Notes: generated by a model not told the origin, from the sequence alone. A stretch of DNA of 64,000 nt from Arion vulgaris (GCA_020796225.1 CM036755.1:65788049-65852048), one strand, 5' to 3'. Positions 29,860 to 42,154 are shown, counted from the stretch's first letter. Numbers and translations are program-made.

Positions 29860-30150
29860 AAGAGACCATATAAGAAATTAGGAAACTAGATAAACAGTCA
29901 GAACCACCTGTTGTTAGATTAATTGAAAAACATTGATTTGAATGGTTTGGCCACCAGGTGAGAATGAACCTGAATACACTAGGTGCAAGAGCGTACAACC
30001 TGTAAATGGAATCAAGAGGAAGGGTCAAACCAAGAAAAAGATGGATTGATAGAGTTATATGCATCTTAAAACTCCACAATACCACAGCATATCAAGCGAC
30101 CGAGCATGCACTATCTCGAAAACCGATCATCAGTTCTCTCTCTCGGCGTT
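29860..30150 (+). pseudogene. LINE C-terminal remnant
   Basis: Matches 12280-12480 (-): KTLIWMVWPPGENEPEY-like, then [18 protein letters not shown] and [20 protein letters not shown]. Dead. Confidence 0.62.
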
Positions 30151-30349
30151 CTTTTTTGCCATTTTTATCATTCTTATTGTGATATATAAACAGCCTTTGT
30201 AAAGAACGTGTTTTACGTCACAATCTTCAGCACCATTTGGAGCCCTAGTGCTTGTCCTTCGATGACATGTCCGATTTCAACCAGCGTTTACTGGATTTGC
30301 TCTCCGTTAGCCTTTGACTGTCCCCAGCCAACCTGCAAGGCGATCATCC

Positions 30350-30640
30350 GTTAAACATGCCTAACTGCAAAAAACAGAGAGCGACTGAAATAAAGAAAGA
30401 TGAAACAGCCAAATGACTGGCCAAAACTTGCAGAACAATGGAACAGATACACTATGGGTTGACCTACCAGAAAACTATAAACATCAATAAAAATAATGTT
30501 CACACAACAATTGAAAGTATCCCACCCAGGCAACTCATTCAAGATCCAGTCCAGCTATTATCAAAAGAGGACCAATGCATCATCTACAGACTAAAGACAG
30601 TTCACTATAGGCTACACCCACATAACATTCCACATTGGTG
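30350..30640 (+). pseudogene. LINE fragment (Cys/His C-terminal lineage)
   Basis: Short frame with KEDQCIIYRLKTVHYRLHPH, resembling the RLRTGH block of the RNase H-type LINEs; truncated at 30640. Confidence 0.5.
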
Positions 30641-30759
30641 AATCCGTGTTGTACCCATGTAGCACTACATAAAAAACACTGACCCCTTACTCCAATCCTG
30701 TAGGCTCTCTGCTGTCTTAAAGAGATATTTTTAAGAACCCAAGGCACCCAAGTCATTAC

Positions 30760-30935
30760 TTGGGCCAAAATTGGGGTGTAAAGAATAGAACGACTGTTAC
30801 CTGTTACGCATGTCGTAAGAGGTGACTAAGGAGGTCGGGTGTGGGGCTAGCTACCCCACACCGTAAAAATCACTAGATAGCTACAGAACGGAAAGCGAAC
30901 CGAGTAAATGCTGGCTGAAACCGGACACATTGCCA
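30760..30935 (+). mobile_element. SINE-D, copy with perfect internal hairpin
   Basis: GGGGTGTAAAGAATAGAACG, CATGTCGTAAGAGGTGACTA, then a perfect inverted repeat GGTGTGGGGC/GCTACCCCACACC and the distal CACTAGATAGCTACAGAAC block. Confidence 0.75.
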
Positions 30936-31129
30936 AAGGATAAGCACCGGAGCTCCAAATGGTGCTGAAGATGTGACGTAAACACACCAATGCTAAGGCT
31001 GCATGAATGAGATTTCCTCATGAATAGAATTTATGGGAAGATCTGGTACATCGGTCTGGGTGGTGATCGCAAGAGAGAGAACCCAAGGGAAGCACCAGAG
31101 CCAATGAATATGATCAATAAACAGTGAAC

Positions 31130-31200
31130 TGAAAAAAATTACCAAACACAGGATTTGAACCACAAACCTTTATTTCTTATGGTATGCCTAGCCCTACAGA
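31130..31200 (-). mobile_element. tRNA-like SINE head fragment
   Basis: Minus strand contains a good B-box (TGGTTCAAATCC). Not enough sequence to call a tRNA or assign a family. 31310-31450 (-) is a LINE remnant of the 11135 type. Confidence 0.35.
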
Positions 31201-31764
31201 CGAGCGTTTTTAAGAATGCAACCAGCAAATTCTCAAAAAAATATACTGTCTTCAGAAATAAACATTGGCCCTCTATTATTCCAACAAAGACAAAATTGTA
31301 TGGACAACACAACACAGGACACGAACAGCTGAACCATTTAATTTGTTGCTGCTTGATGAATTTCAGTACTGACGTTGTACCCACATTTTTCCTGACGTCT
31401 TAATTTCTAAACTATTCTCTTCTTAATACTCCCAGCACTCTACATAGACAAGTGGATAGCAAAAATGTAAATTTTCCACCCACTAAAGACAAAGTATGTC
31501 TGTCTAAACATACATGGACACCTAGCATTAGAGATGGGATATGTACCATACAGTTAATAACTATGCTCAGATATCTTACAAGGAATGGAACTACCACTGC
31601 ATACCATCACCAAATGGATTCACTGCTGCAACCCATCTCTCATTTTAGATTCCTAAGCATGGAAGAATGTACTTTCTCTTAATATTTGATAATATATTTC
31701 ATTGTTCCACCACTGCATTCGGAATTTATAATCGTAACCATCATTGGGATTAAGTCATATTCTT

Positions 31765-32015
31765 CTAATCTTCTTCTTCAAATGCTCCATATCAACCACT
31801 TGTTAATCACTCTGTGTGATTTGTATGTGATCCTAGCCTAAGAGCGATTGTACATTGTGCCAGTTATGCGCCTCAAGAAGGTCAATACATCCGATTTCTG
31901 CAATGCTTTTATTTACTAGGATAGCTTCCTAAACCCTTACCTCAGTCGCCTCTAACGACTTGCTTTGTAGGTCGCAGTGTTGCTATTCTTTGTTCCACTT
32001 GGACACACTGGCATT
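31765..32015 (-). mobile_element. SINE-A copy
   Basis: CTTCTTCAAATGCTCCATAT tail, CAGTCGCCTCTAACGACTTG core, TGTTGCTATTCTTTGTTCC head. Confidence 0.7.
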
Positions 32016-32169
32016 CTTCTAATCAATTATAAACCATATCATTGTTTTCTCTAATATTTTCTTGATATCAAAGTCCAGAAAACATATCATTGTTTAACCA
32101 CGTTTCAGGTCTTTTGGTCGGAACGTTACTGTGTATATTTTTTGCACTTTGTAAAACTACAGTACTTTG

Positions 32170-32350
32170 TTTTTATGTGTTTCGTCATTGCTACATAGTT
32201 TTACTGCAGTCTTCCTTATATCGACATTGCTACATAGTTTTACTGCAGTCTTCCCTTATATCGACGTCATTGCTACATAGTTTTACTGCAGTCTTCCCTT
32301 ATATCGCGTCATTGCTACATAGTTTTACTGCAGTCTTCCATTATATCGAT
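32170..32350. repeat. 43-bp tandem repeat, four units
   Basis: CATTGCTACATAGTTTTACT plus GCAGTCTTCCCTTATATCG, grown from the 3' end of a hammerhead-like repeat copy (32100-32240). Confidence 0.88.
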
Positions 32351-33004
32351 AATCACATCTCACAAAGTTGGTAAAAATAATTACTACCCTAAAAAAGAGT
32401 GACAATTTTGTCTTTTGAATGCAAATCTTGTAAAAAAAAACATGAAATTTCATATGAAGCTAGTTTTTCAGCATTTGTGGTAAGTTAGTCATCAAAACTA
32501 ATTAAATGACTAACGTGCCGCAATGTATGTGTACTGTACTAAATATTCACATTTACTTGGGGATGACTTAAAACTGAAAGATTACTTAGGCCAGTTAATT
32601 AGCAAGTTCAATCACAGCGAAAGTGTAATTAACTTTAGTAGTTATAGTCTTCATAGGTAGTTTTAAGATTTGAACTTTAGACTTGAAGGAAGGAAAACTT
32701 AATCTCGAGTTTTTAGAATTAACGAATTTACGTCGGCAAAGAAAACCTTCATATAAATCAATCCACATCAATTACTAGATTTCAAGGGCTTAGATTGAAG
32801 ATTGGAGTGACTAGAAAAGAACACAGCACTACAGGTAGACTCGTCAATCAACATCAAACTGGTACGGTTAGTCGTTGGAGATATTGCAAAGGTGATCGGA
32901 GCGCCTAGGGACATGTCCGAAGTGAAGAGTGCAATCATTGAGTGCAATCGACATATGTCTCATGATATTCCAAATGAAATTGCAACTGAATATTATTATT
33001 AGTC

Positions 33005-33840
33005 AATAGTATTACACTATTACATTACTACTATTACTCAGTCAATAGTAGTCAAGCCAATTTAAACTTTTTATGAAGTTTTAAAAAATTCACTAAATTA
33101 CAGCTCGACATTTGAGTTTGCTACATTATTTAATACTTAAATAGTAGTACTCATGTTACAAAAGTTAAGGCTATTGTTAGTAGCCAAGTCTTCTACATAG
33201 TACATACTTCCATTTTAATGATTTTATTTACTATTTTTTACTTCAATTTTAACATTTACAATATGACCATAATAATTCAATATGTTATGACGCAGAGTAA
33301 TCATGTAATAGACTGTATGTAATGTCATATTTTATGACTATTAAAACAGATAAATTTTCAAATATATCCAGTTTTCTCACAGAAGCAAATACAAACATTA
33401 AATAACTCCAGGACTTGTTATGAAATATTTACCGTGCAGTTAGTTAAGCCTTAACACAAACCGACATAGAACAATTCCACATTCTCCATGTTGTCTACTT
33501 TTAGGATCAGGTGATTCTATTTCTAATCTCATTTCAATTTTTAAGATACCATTGTGTTTTTGAGGTTGCAGGATGAAACAATACAAATTTAAATCATAAA
33601 TGAATCTGTTATTTGAAATTTTATGAATTTAATATACAAATACATGTTATATTTGTGAACATAAGAAGCTCTTGTTTTTTATATACCGTATTTTGTACTT
33701 ATCTTAGTAATTTGATATTTTTCTTATATATTGTTTTTACATGTGTTCCCGATAGCAATTTTTATGGTTGTCATGGAGGCTAAAGAAATAAACTAAGTGA
33801 TTCTAGTGTTACAGAAGAGTCCTTCTTATATCATGGATAG
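33005..33840. other. AT-rich stretch without a recognised gene or repeat
   Basis: No frame with coding character and no match to other parts of the window. The same holds for 32400-32870. Confidence 0.4.
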
Positions 33841-34150
33841 AGAAGAGAACAAATAGATCTGTCCAGAAATAACTCAAAATCCAAGTAAATTGGCTTATGC
33901 TACAAAAAATAAAGAGAAAATTAGGTTATTTTGGACATGTAAAAATACACGAAGGGCTGGAGAAGACCATCATAGAAGGGGGCATACTGGCAAAGAGATA
34001 AAGAGGAAGAACACGCAGAAGATGGAACAGGATGTAACTGGTAGTTTGAACATGACGGCTGCAGAGGACGGACATCTGGCCTATCAAAGAGAGAAATTCC
34101 CAAGGACTGTTGGGGTGGCAAAGTTCTTCTCATGGCAAGCTATTTGATAA
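33840..34150 (+). pseudogene. LINE C-terminal remnant with GATGAT tail
   Basis: Reads KIRLFWTCKNTRRAGEDHHR and VTGSLNMTAAEDGHLAYQRE. Same lineage as 54975-55400; tail GATAATGATGGTGATT runs into the MITE target site. Confidence 0.7.
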
Positions 34151-34165
34151 TGATGGTGATTCTTT

Positions 34166-34326
34166 CCAGTGGCGGATCGTGATCTTTTTTTGGTGGGGCC
34201 AGACAAAACTTTGCTGAAAAAATCATGATTTTGACTTAGGTTATATTTTAATTCATAAAACAAATACACGTTACATATTATTTTGGTGGGGCCGGCCCCA
34301 TTTTCCCTAATGACGAGCCGCCACTG
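34166..34326. mobile_element. hAT MITE copy 1 (161 bp)
   Basis: Terminal inverted repeats CAGTGGCGGATCGTGA and GACGAGCCGCCACTG. 8-bp duplication ATTCTTTC on both sides (34158-34165, 34327-34334). Confidence 0.9.
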
Positions 34327-34514
34327 ATTCTTTCTATTCCGCTTTCCGAGCTGAAAATATCACCCACCTCCATTCATCTCTATTCTTTGCCTTATCTTCC
34401 CAATTGCTGACTTCTAGTATTTATAGGTCGGCTCCAATGTTATTTCTCCATCGTTCTCTTTGTGTACGGTGTGGTATCTTCATTTTCTTGAATATTAAAT
34501 TTTAGTTTCTCTAT

Positions 34515-34760
34515 TTAAACAAAGAATGAAGTGGTTTGGCCACTTAATAAGAATGTATCCACAGTATACAGAGTCTTCTACAACAGAACATCGGGAAAGA
34601 TGGCAAGAAGAAGACCACGGAAAAGATGGTTAGATGGCGTAGCAGTATCCTGTGAAAGAGCAAAAATATCAATCACACAAGCCACCAGAACAGCGCAAGA
34701 CAAAAACAGAAAACCACGACACCGGGCAACAATCCGGTAACAGTGTGACGACAAAAGAAG
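34515..34760 (+). pseudogene. LINE C-terminal remnant
   Basis: [18 protein letters not shown] start, then GKMARRRPRKRWLDGVAVSC. Lineage of 12160-12960. Ends in an AAGAAGAAGAAC tail. Confidence 0.65.
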
Positions 34761-34794
34761 AAGAACAAGTGTATATATTCTTCCATTCTTAAAA

Positions 34795-35240
34795 TATGCT
34801 ACCCTATCCCTCGTATTTATTAACCTTCCCCCGCTGCTCACGTGTGAGGGTCGGTCACGTTGCTCGGATACCTGATAAACGCATCCCAAAACAGTTGACG
34901 TATGGCGAGCTTGAAGGAGTTCAGTTGGTGGACAGAAAAGAAAGCTTTAAAGACACTCTTAAAGTGTCGCTAAAAGTCTTCGATATAGAGACCACGTACT
35001 AGGAATCCCTCGCGTAAGATCGCCAAATGGGAAGCTGTAACAACACAATAGGAACTCGCACAGCTGAGCGAAAATAGAAAACACACAACACCCACATGTC
35101 TAACCGTGATCATGTATGCCCCACCTGTGGTAGGGGATTGTGTTCAAAAATTGGACTACAGTCACCTCCACACACACCATAGATGTGCAGCATCACACGT
35201 CTGAGGCTGTTGTCATCATCGCGGTGGACGGCTATTATTA
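34795..35240 (+). pseudogene. LINE 3' end with zinc-finger remnant
   Basis: VGHVARIPDKRIPKQLTYGE and, after frameshifts, DHVCPTCGRGLCSKIGLQS. Same lineage as 26437-27982, plus strand; ends TCATCATCGCGGTGGACGGC. Confidence 0.72.
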
Positions 35241-35344
35241 TTTATTAAGCTTCATAATGGTGGTATTTTGGGAAGACACGCACTGCTATGTTCCAATTAG
35301 CAAATTGTGTATGGGACAATAGGACACGAAACACCAAGACACAA

Positions 35345-35640
35345 GTAAATAAGACATGTGCTCTCGGCACTCTGTTGTAGTGAGACGTGCACCACATACG
35401 CCAGACAAGAACATCGCCTTAACACCTTCCACGTGCTCTGTCACAGGCAAATATGCAACATCCGATGGCAAGACCGCATCTCTGATATAGAAATCATGGA
35501 CATTCCTGGCTTTTCAAGCATGCACACCTTGTTTAGTCAGCGATGTCTGGAAGACATGTGCCGTGTGGGCAATTGTAGAATCCTAAAGGAAGGACATTGT
35601 ATATGGTCAACTCGCAACGGGTACTAGACAGCATGGGCTG
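35345..35640 (+). pseudogene. LINE RT C-terminal remnant
   Basis: TYARQEHRLNTFHVLCHRQI, CNIRWQDRISDIEIM and LFSQRCLEDMCRVGNCRILK match the common end of RT ORFs (ARQERRLN...RRLRWLGHV). 89-codon frame without the upstream RT. A (CT)n run follows at 35680-35710. Confidence 0.7.
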
Positions 35641-35677
35641 CTACCTATTACTACACTTCGTTGACAGATGTAATCGT

Positions 35678-35713
<36 letters not shown>

Positions 35714-35754
35714 CGCCTAGACCGATGAACCAAATTTTTTCATAAATTCTGCTG

Positions 35755-36015
35755 TTGTTTCTAGGGACTCTGTCTTCCGTACAGCTTCTTGCGAAGCTCT
35801 GTGTTATCGGACCAGGTTTCGTTTCTCAGGCCTGCTAACAACTGGCAGTCCTGCAGTATGTGCTCTGCCGTCATGTCCGCCTTTTCACAGTGGTACATGC
35901 TAGTTGTGCCAATTTTAAGTTTGTTGAACATGTGGGCCTGAAGCCTGTTATGGCCGGTACGGAGGCGGAATATAGCAACGTGTTCGCATGGGATAGACCA
36001 TAGTACCCATCTCAA
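35755..36015 (-). pseudogene. LINE Cys/His C-terminal remnant
   Basis: Minus strand reads [20 protein letters not shown] and [20 protein letters not shown]. The C-x-C pair has lost one Cys. Same lineage as 18117-18662 and 46630-46926. Confidence 0.72.
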
Positions 36016-36324
36016 TCGTGATCTAATTTCACGCAGCCTAGACAAAGAAAAGTGAAAGCGGTTGGCCAAAGACAGTATAGCATGGCGAGCGACAATGAGG
36101 GATGGCTCCAAGAGAACAGAAGAAAATTACCATCACATATGAAGGCAAAATAGAGCAGAGCGGGCTGATAGACCATCCTATGTATCAGTTCCAGTTTCAC
36201 CTGTAAAAACTGTGGAAGAAATTGCCACTCCAGAATAGACCATCACAGCCACTACAGAATTTGTGATTCAGCACAGAACAAACTATATGATCTCAGTATA
36301 TGAAATACATGGATTTGCGATTTG

Positions 36325-37980
36325 ATCTTCTTCTTCAAACGCTCCATATCGACCACTTGTTTATCATTTTTTGTGATTTGTATGTGATCTGAGCTCAGGA
36401 GTGATTGTATGTTGTGCCAATTATGCGCCTCCAAGTAGGCCAGCAAATACTATTTCTGCGACGCTTTTTATTTACTAGGGTAGCTTCCTAGGCCCCTACC
36501 TCAGTCGCCTCTTACGACATGTCTTGTAGGTCGCAGTGTTACTATCCCGGCAACACACAGGCAGCTTACCTCAGTCGCCTCTTACGACATGTCTTGTAGG
36601 TCGCAGTGTTACTATCCCGGCAACACACAGACAGCTTACCTCAGTCGCCTCTTACGACATGTCTTGTAGGTCGCAGTGTTACTATCCCGGCAACACACAG
36701 ACAGCTTACCTCAGTCGCCTCTTACGACATGTCTTGTAGGTCGCAGTGTTACTATCCCGGCAACACACAGACAGCTTACCTCAGTCGCCTCTTACGACAT
36801 GTCTTGTAGGTCGCAGTGTTACTATCCCGGCAACACACAGGCAGCTTACCTCAGTCGCCTCTTACGACATGTCTTGTAGGTCGCAGTGTTACTATCCCGG
36901 CAACACACAGACAGCTTACCTCAGTCGCCTCTTACGACATGTCTTGTAGGTCGCAGTGTTACTATCCCGGCAACACACAGGCAGCTTACCTCAGTCGCCT
37001 CTTACGACATGTCTTGTAGGTCGCAGTGTTACTATCCCGGCAACACACAGACAGCTTACCTCAGTCGCCTCTTACGACATGTCTTGTAGGTCGCAGTGTT
37101 ACTATCCCGGCAACACACAGGCAGCTTACCTCAGTCGCCTCTTACGACATGTCTTGTAGGTCGCAGTGTTACTATCCCGGCAACACACAGGCAGCTTACC
37201 TCAGTCGCCTCTTACGACATGTCTTGTAGGTCGCAGTGTTACTATCCCGGCAACACACAGGCAGCTTACCTCAGTCGCCTCTTACGACATGTCTTGTAGG
37301 TCGCAGTGTTACTATCCCGGCAACACACAGACAGCTTACCTCAGTCGCCTCTTACGACATGCCTTGTAGGTCGCAGTGTTACTATCCCGGCAACATACAG
37401 GCAGCTTACCTCAGTCGCCTCTTACGACATGCCTTGTAGGTCGCAGTGTTACTATCCCGGCAACACACAGGCAGCTTACCTCAGTCGCCTCTTACGACAT
37501 GTCTTGTAGGTCGCAGTGTTACTATCCCGGCAACATACAGGCAGCTTACCTCAGTCGCCTCTTACGACATGCCTTGTAGGTCGCAGTGTTACTATCCCGG
37601 CAACATACAGGCAGCTTACCTCAGTCGCCTCTTACGACATGCCTTGTAGGTCGCAGTATTACTATCCCGGCAACATACAGGCAGCTTACCTCAGTCGCCT
37701 CTTACGACATGCCTTGTAGGTCGCAGTGTTACTATCCCGGCAACACACAGGCAGCTTACCTCAGTCGCCTCTTACGACATGTCTTGTAGGTCGCAGTGTT
37801 ACTATCCCGGCAACACACAGGCAGCTTACCTCAGTCGCCTCTTACGACATGTCTTGTAGGTCGCAGTGTTACTATCCCGGCAACACACAGGCAGCTTACC
37901 TCAGTCGCCTCTTACGACATGTCTTGTAGGTCGCAGTGGTACTTATTTGTCCCTTAGAGCCAGACAACACATGGGCGGCG
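36325..37980 (-). mobile_element. SINE-A copy containing a 70-bp tandem amplification
   Basis: SINE-A 3' half at 36325-36500 and head at 37901-37980 frame the array. The SINE is otherwise in the standard order. Confidence 0.85.
36501..37900. repeat. 20-unit, 70-bp tandem array seeded in SINE-A
   Basis: The unit starts TCAGTCGCCTCTTACGACAT and ends GCAACACACAGGCAGCTTACC. Spacing is exactly 70 bp over 20 units, with only a few single-base variants (GCAGCT/ACAGCT, ACACAG/ATACAG, ATGTCT/ATGCCT). Relative to SINE-A the unit lacks about 20 bp (TCTTTGCTTCCC region). Overlapping 67-codon frames in every unit are artefacts: 70 is not divisible by 3. Confidence 0.96.
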
Positions 37981-38022
37981 GTTTGATCGAAGTCTTGCTT
38001 TTATGGAATACATAAACCATAT

Positions 38023-38178
38023 CAGTGGCGGCTCGTCATTATGGGTCAGTGGTGCCGGCCTCCACTAAAAATCATGTAAAACTAATATGTAAATACTAAT
38101 ATATAACTTAACCCAAAACCATTATTTTTCAGAACATATTTGTCCGACCCCACCAACAAAAATTATCAGACGCCACTG
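38023..38178. mobile_element. hAT MITE copy 2 (156 bp)
   Basis: Ends CAGTGGCGGCTCGTCATT and CAGACGCCACTG; duplication AACCATAT/GACCATAT (7 of 8 match). Confidence 0.85.
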
Positions 38179-38187
38179 GACCATATG

Positions 38188-38710
38188 ATAATGCAGGCTA
38201 GGAATTGATGAATGAGCTGAGTGTAATGGCTGGGCAAATTGGAGCAACGCAACTTTGTCTCCTACCAGGGTCTGGTCCTGACTTTGAATATGCTCTGACA
38301 ATCCTGACTCTCAACCATATGCAGATGAAAAGACTGGAAAGAATACAGAACGAGGCTGTGCGCATCATTCTTGGGTGCACCAAACACGTGCTGCAGGGCA
38401 TGCGATACCTACTTATTATCCTTATGATCCGCCTGCCCAGCGTGTTCGTAGCGCTTGGACGACGGGTGACAAGCTCCCTGTGAGTGCGGTTCAACTCCAA
38501 GGGCTGGCAGAAATACCACAGGTTCTCCAGATTTACAGTGTTCGTGGCACCGAGTCGAAGAGCTGAAAGCTGCAGTGCTTCTGGATCGGGAAAAAGCCTT
38601 ACTATGGAAGATAGAACACGGGTGTGACGTATGCAAGCACAAGCATACCTTCGAATCAATGCTGACACACGACATTCCCTGCACATGGAAATACAGAGAG
38701 AGAAAGGAAA
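38188..38710 (+). pseudogene. LINE RT fragment interrupted by SINE-C
   Basis: Reads LERIQNEAVRIILGCTKHVL, a block common after the RT domain of I/jockey-type elements. SINE-C occupies 38428-38600. 50195-50460 carries the same block. Confidence 0.65.
38428..38600 (+). mobile_element. SINE-C copy
   Basis: CCGCCTGCCCAGCGTGTTCG, GGTTCAACTCCAAGGGC B-box-like block, CTTCTGGATCGGGAAAAAG tail. Confidence 0.72.
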
Positions 38711-38719
38711 TAGGTTAAA

Positions 38720-39580
38720 GAGGAAATCTTGATGGGCAAGTTATTGACTGTTTTAACAGGTGTGTTCACTTGAAGACATTGAACCTGGTGAAGAGTGGAT
38801 ATCACTACGACCAATTAAATAACCAAATCAACGAATTGCTTTTTGCAGACGACCAAAGTCTAATCTATGAAGATGAAGATCAGCTACAACATCACTCGAA
38901 TTCATTGCTAATAGAATGTTGGAAGTACAACATGAAAATCAACACACAAAAGACCGTGACCATGAAAATCAGCAGAACACCAAGCCAAGCAAACATACAA
39001 ATAGATAATACCAGAGTAAAGCAAGTTTCTGAATTCAAATATTTAGGCAGAATTTTCACAGAGAACAGAACAGTCGATAGAGAAATAGAGAGAAGGTGTC
39101 AAAAAGCAAATGCAATGATTTACCAGCTGGCACCATTAATACAACACCCAACGATCAAGGTGGAAGTGAAAAGACAGATGATAAAAGTATTTTCCTACCA
39201 ACACTTTGTTACCAGTGCCAAACTTGGTCTCTTACGGCAACACACCACAGAAAGCTCACCACGTATGAAATGAAATGCTTGAGGAATACAGGGAGTCACA
39301 AGGAAAGATAGACCACGAAATGAGGGCATCAGAAGCAGAGTGGGCATAACATTCAGGCACTGAATACATCGAAAGACAGCACATGCAGTGGTTTGGACAT
39401 TTAATGAGAATGAAATACAACCTACCACCAATAACAGCATACAATAAAAAAGAGATCGGGTACTAGAGCTAAGGAAAGACCAAGAAAATATGGATAAACA
39501 ATATCAAGACCACACTACATAAACACGGATATAACACAACAGGGTTACTCATCTGGCTCTAGAACGCAAATTAAAACTCC
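38720..39580 (+). pseudogene. LINE reverse-transcriptase fragment
   Basis: NELLFADDQSLIYEDEDQLQ carries the FADD catalytic motif; KTVTMKISRTPSQAN and FKYLGRIFTENRTVDREIER follow, as in the thumb region. The 167-codon frame ends at 39273; a frameshifted C-terminus runs on. The sister copy at 62310-63240 still has VRQGCVLS. Confidence 0.8.
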
Positions 39581-39589
39581 CATCCCTAC

Positions 39590-40103
39590 GCTTAACGGCA
39601 AGAGTGGACAGCCAACTTCATCTTCCACCTGGGAATAGACAATAGACAAAATCGGTTGTTTGCCGCCTTCTATCCCAACATACATCAGCTATTTTGGACC
39701 ATATCAGCCTTTATTAGGCAACGTAACAGCCACATATCATCTGGGTGTTCTGAAAACAAAGTTTGGATACCCTGAATATTGGCTCTCATGATTACCTTAG
39801 TATCTGCAATATTGTTCTATTTTATTTTGTGCAATCTGCGGAGACAACTTGCGTGGAGGTAGTTTAATTTTCTTACTTGTTTGCTGCACACTATCCATGT
39901 CTTACTGACGTACAAAAGGGTGGTGATCATATGGCCCTGTAAACTTTCAGCTTTCTGGAAGCTCCTATCCACTTCCACTTCCACACAGTAACGGGTAGTC
40001 TTCCAAATGCAAAATAGGATTTGGATATTCTGCTGTTGACTATAGTTTCGATGTTTGCCACCAAGATAGACAAAGTATTGTATTGCGAGTAGACTATAAC
40101 CAA
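39590..40103 (-). pseudogene. older LINE copy, target of the RTE-like insertion
   Basis: DNA match to 26800-27240 (LINE with C2H2 finger), heavily decayed. Its right end is where the RTE-like element landed. Confidence 0.65.
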
Positions 40104-41570
40104 TCATCATCATCAGGTGCCGTCTCCACATCGAAGGTTGGCTGCAATGAATCTCCAGCATCCTCTGTCTTTCGCCTTGGTGTTGCACACTGCCAGACTG
40201 TAACCTGTCCATTTCTTAAAGTTTCCTCCCACTTATCTCTCGGTCTTCCTCTTGCTCTTCTCCCTCAACTTTCCCCTCTAGTAAATGTTTTATCATGGTG
40301 TCATGCCTTTTATGTGCCCAAAATACTTTACTTGTCTGAATTTTATTTCTCTTAATAATTGTTTCTTCATGCCTAGTTTTCCTAAAACTTGTTTATTTGT
40401 CTGTTTTTCTGTCCATGAAACTCTGCTTATTCTTCTATATATCCACATCTCAAATGCATCAATTCTGTCTTCTAACTGCTTGTTCATTGTCCATGTTTCC
40501 GAGCCATACATTAATATAGGATATATATAGCATTTGATCATTCTAATTTTTAGCCTGTTTGTGATTTGTTTGGATGTCAGTAACTTTCTCATACTATTGA
40601 AATTATCCTTGGCCATTCCTATTCTCTTTTTAATTTCTGTTATACATCTGCCATCATCTGTTATCATCTGACCGAGATATGAGAAGCTTTTTACTTGATG
40701 TAGTAATTCTCCATGTATTTTTATATTCATTTTAGGTTTTTCCATTTCCTTGTTGATTACCATAGTTTTTGTTTTCTGTATGTTAATGTCTAATCCATAT
40801 TCCTTGCTAGTTCTGTCCAATTGGTCCACTAATTCTTGTAGATCTTGTTCATTTTCTGCTACCAATACTGTGTCATCTGCATATCTTAAGTTATTTATTA
40901 TTTTTCCATTGATCTTGAGTCCTGGCATTCCCTCTAGTTGTTTGAAGATTTTCTCTGTGTAGATGTTAAATAGGCTTGGTGACAGTATGCATCCTTGTCT
41001 CACTCCTCTCTTTATGTCTATGTATGGAGAGTAGCTATTTTCATATTTTATTATTGCTGTCTGTTCCAGTATATGTTACTTATTAGTCTGATATCATCCC
41101 CATCTAGGCCTATTTCTTGTAGACATATGATTAGCTTTTCATGTTGGACTCTGTCAAAAGCTTTGCTATAATCAATGAAACACAAGTAGATACTTTTTGC
41201 ACTTCTATATACTTGTCAGCGAGTAGTCTTATACAAAGTATTGCCTCTCTTGTTCCTCTGTTCTTTCTAAAGCCAAACTGTTCGTCTCCTACTTCTATGC
41301 CTATCTTGTTTTTAATTCTTTCATGTATGATCTTGAGTAGTATTTTTGTTATGTGGCTCATCAGGCTAATTGTCCTATAGTCTGTGCACTCCTGTGCTTT
41401 GGGCTTTTGGGTAGTGGTATGAATACTGATGTCTTCAAGTCTCTTGGTATATATCCTGTGTTATATATATCATTGCACACATCTGTAATGGTTGAAATAC
41501 CAAAATCCTCTAAGGAGGTTAACATTTCCACAGTAATATTGTCCAATCCTGCAGCCTTTCCTCGCTTCAT
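40104..41570 (-). pseudogene. RTE-like LINE, 5'-truncated, with 52-bp target duplication
   Basis: Minus strand reads KRGKAAGLDNITVEMLTSL, QFGFRKNRGTREAILCIRLL, then MRQGCILSPSLFNIYTEKIF, NLRYADDTVLVAENEQDLQE and MYGSETWTMNKQLEDRIDAF. It ends in a (TGA)n tail (ATC repeats at 40104-40114), typical of RTE elements. The same 52 bases flank both sides (40052-40103, 41571-41622). The 236-codon RT frame (40293-41003) is intact, with one frameshift before it. Confidence 0.88.
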
Positions 41571-41944
41571 TGTTTGCCACCAAGATAGACAAAGTATTGT
41601 ATTGCGAGTAGACTATAACCAAAGGCAAGGCGAAAGTGGAAAAGTGTTACATTTAATGCTAATTTGTCTACATAATCAAAGGTCAAGACTGGTAACAGCT
41701 TTCTTAGTTCATTTCATTTGACCTCTACGTAAGTACGTACATACGCAGAAGCTATGCAAACAGCTGGAGTAGAGATGGGCAGATAGTATCAATTCGCTAC
41801 TCGAATATCTATTATTTTCTGAAACCGATACAAACGGGCATGACAGGAAATAGTATTCGTTTAATTTACCGCAATTATTTCCGGAGTCATTAGTCACGAG
41901 TCTACAGCCAGTATTCGTGACACACGTTCTATAAGTTCAACATG

Positions 41945-42150
41945 CCCGCCTGCAGAGCGTGTTTAAAGCGCGTTGGACGACGGGTGACAAACCCCCTGTG
42001 AGTGCAGTTTAATTTCGCGGGCTGGCAGAAAAGCCACAGGTTCTCCAGATTTACGGTGTTTGGGGCACCGAACCGAAGGATTACTATGGCCATGGCACCT
42101 AGCCGAAAAGCTGAAAGCTTAAGTGCTTCTGGATCGAAAAAAAAATCAGT
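41945..42150 (+). mobile_element. SINE-C copy
   Basis: CCCGCCTGCAGAGCGTGTTT, AATTTCGCGGGCTGGCAGAA, CTTCTGGATCGAAAAAAAAA tail. Confidence 0.75.
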
Positions 42151-42154
42151 TGAT

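Noticed and set aside
36501..37900. Possible CRISPR array (regular repeats)
   Set aside because: The whole 70-bp unit is repeated; there are no variable spacers and no cas genes, and the context is a eukaryotic SINE.
36536..37929. Series of identical 67-codon frames every 70 bp
   Set aside because: They are one frame window of the 70-bp repeat seen again each unit. 70 is not a multiple of three, the frames overlap, and the sequence is SINE-derived.
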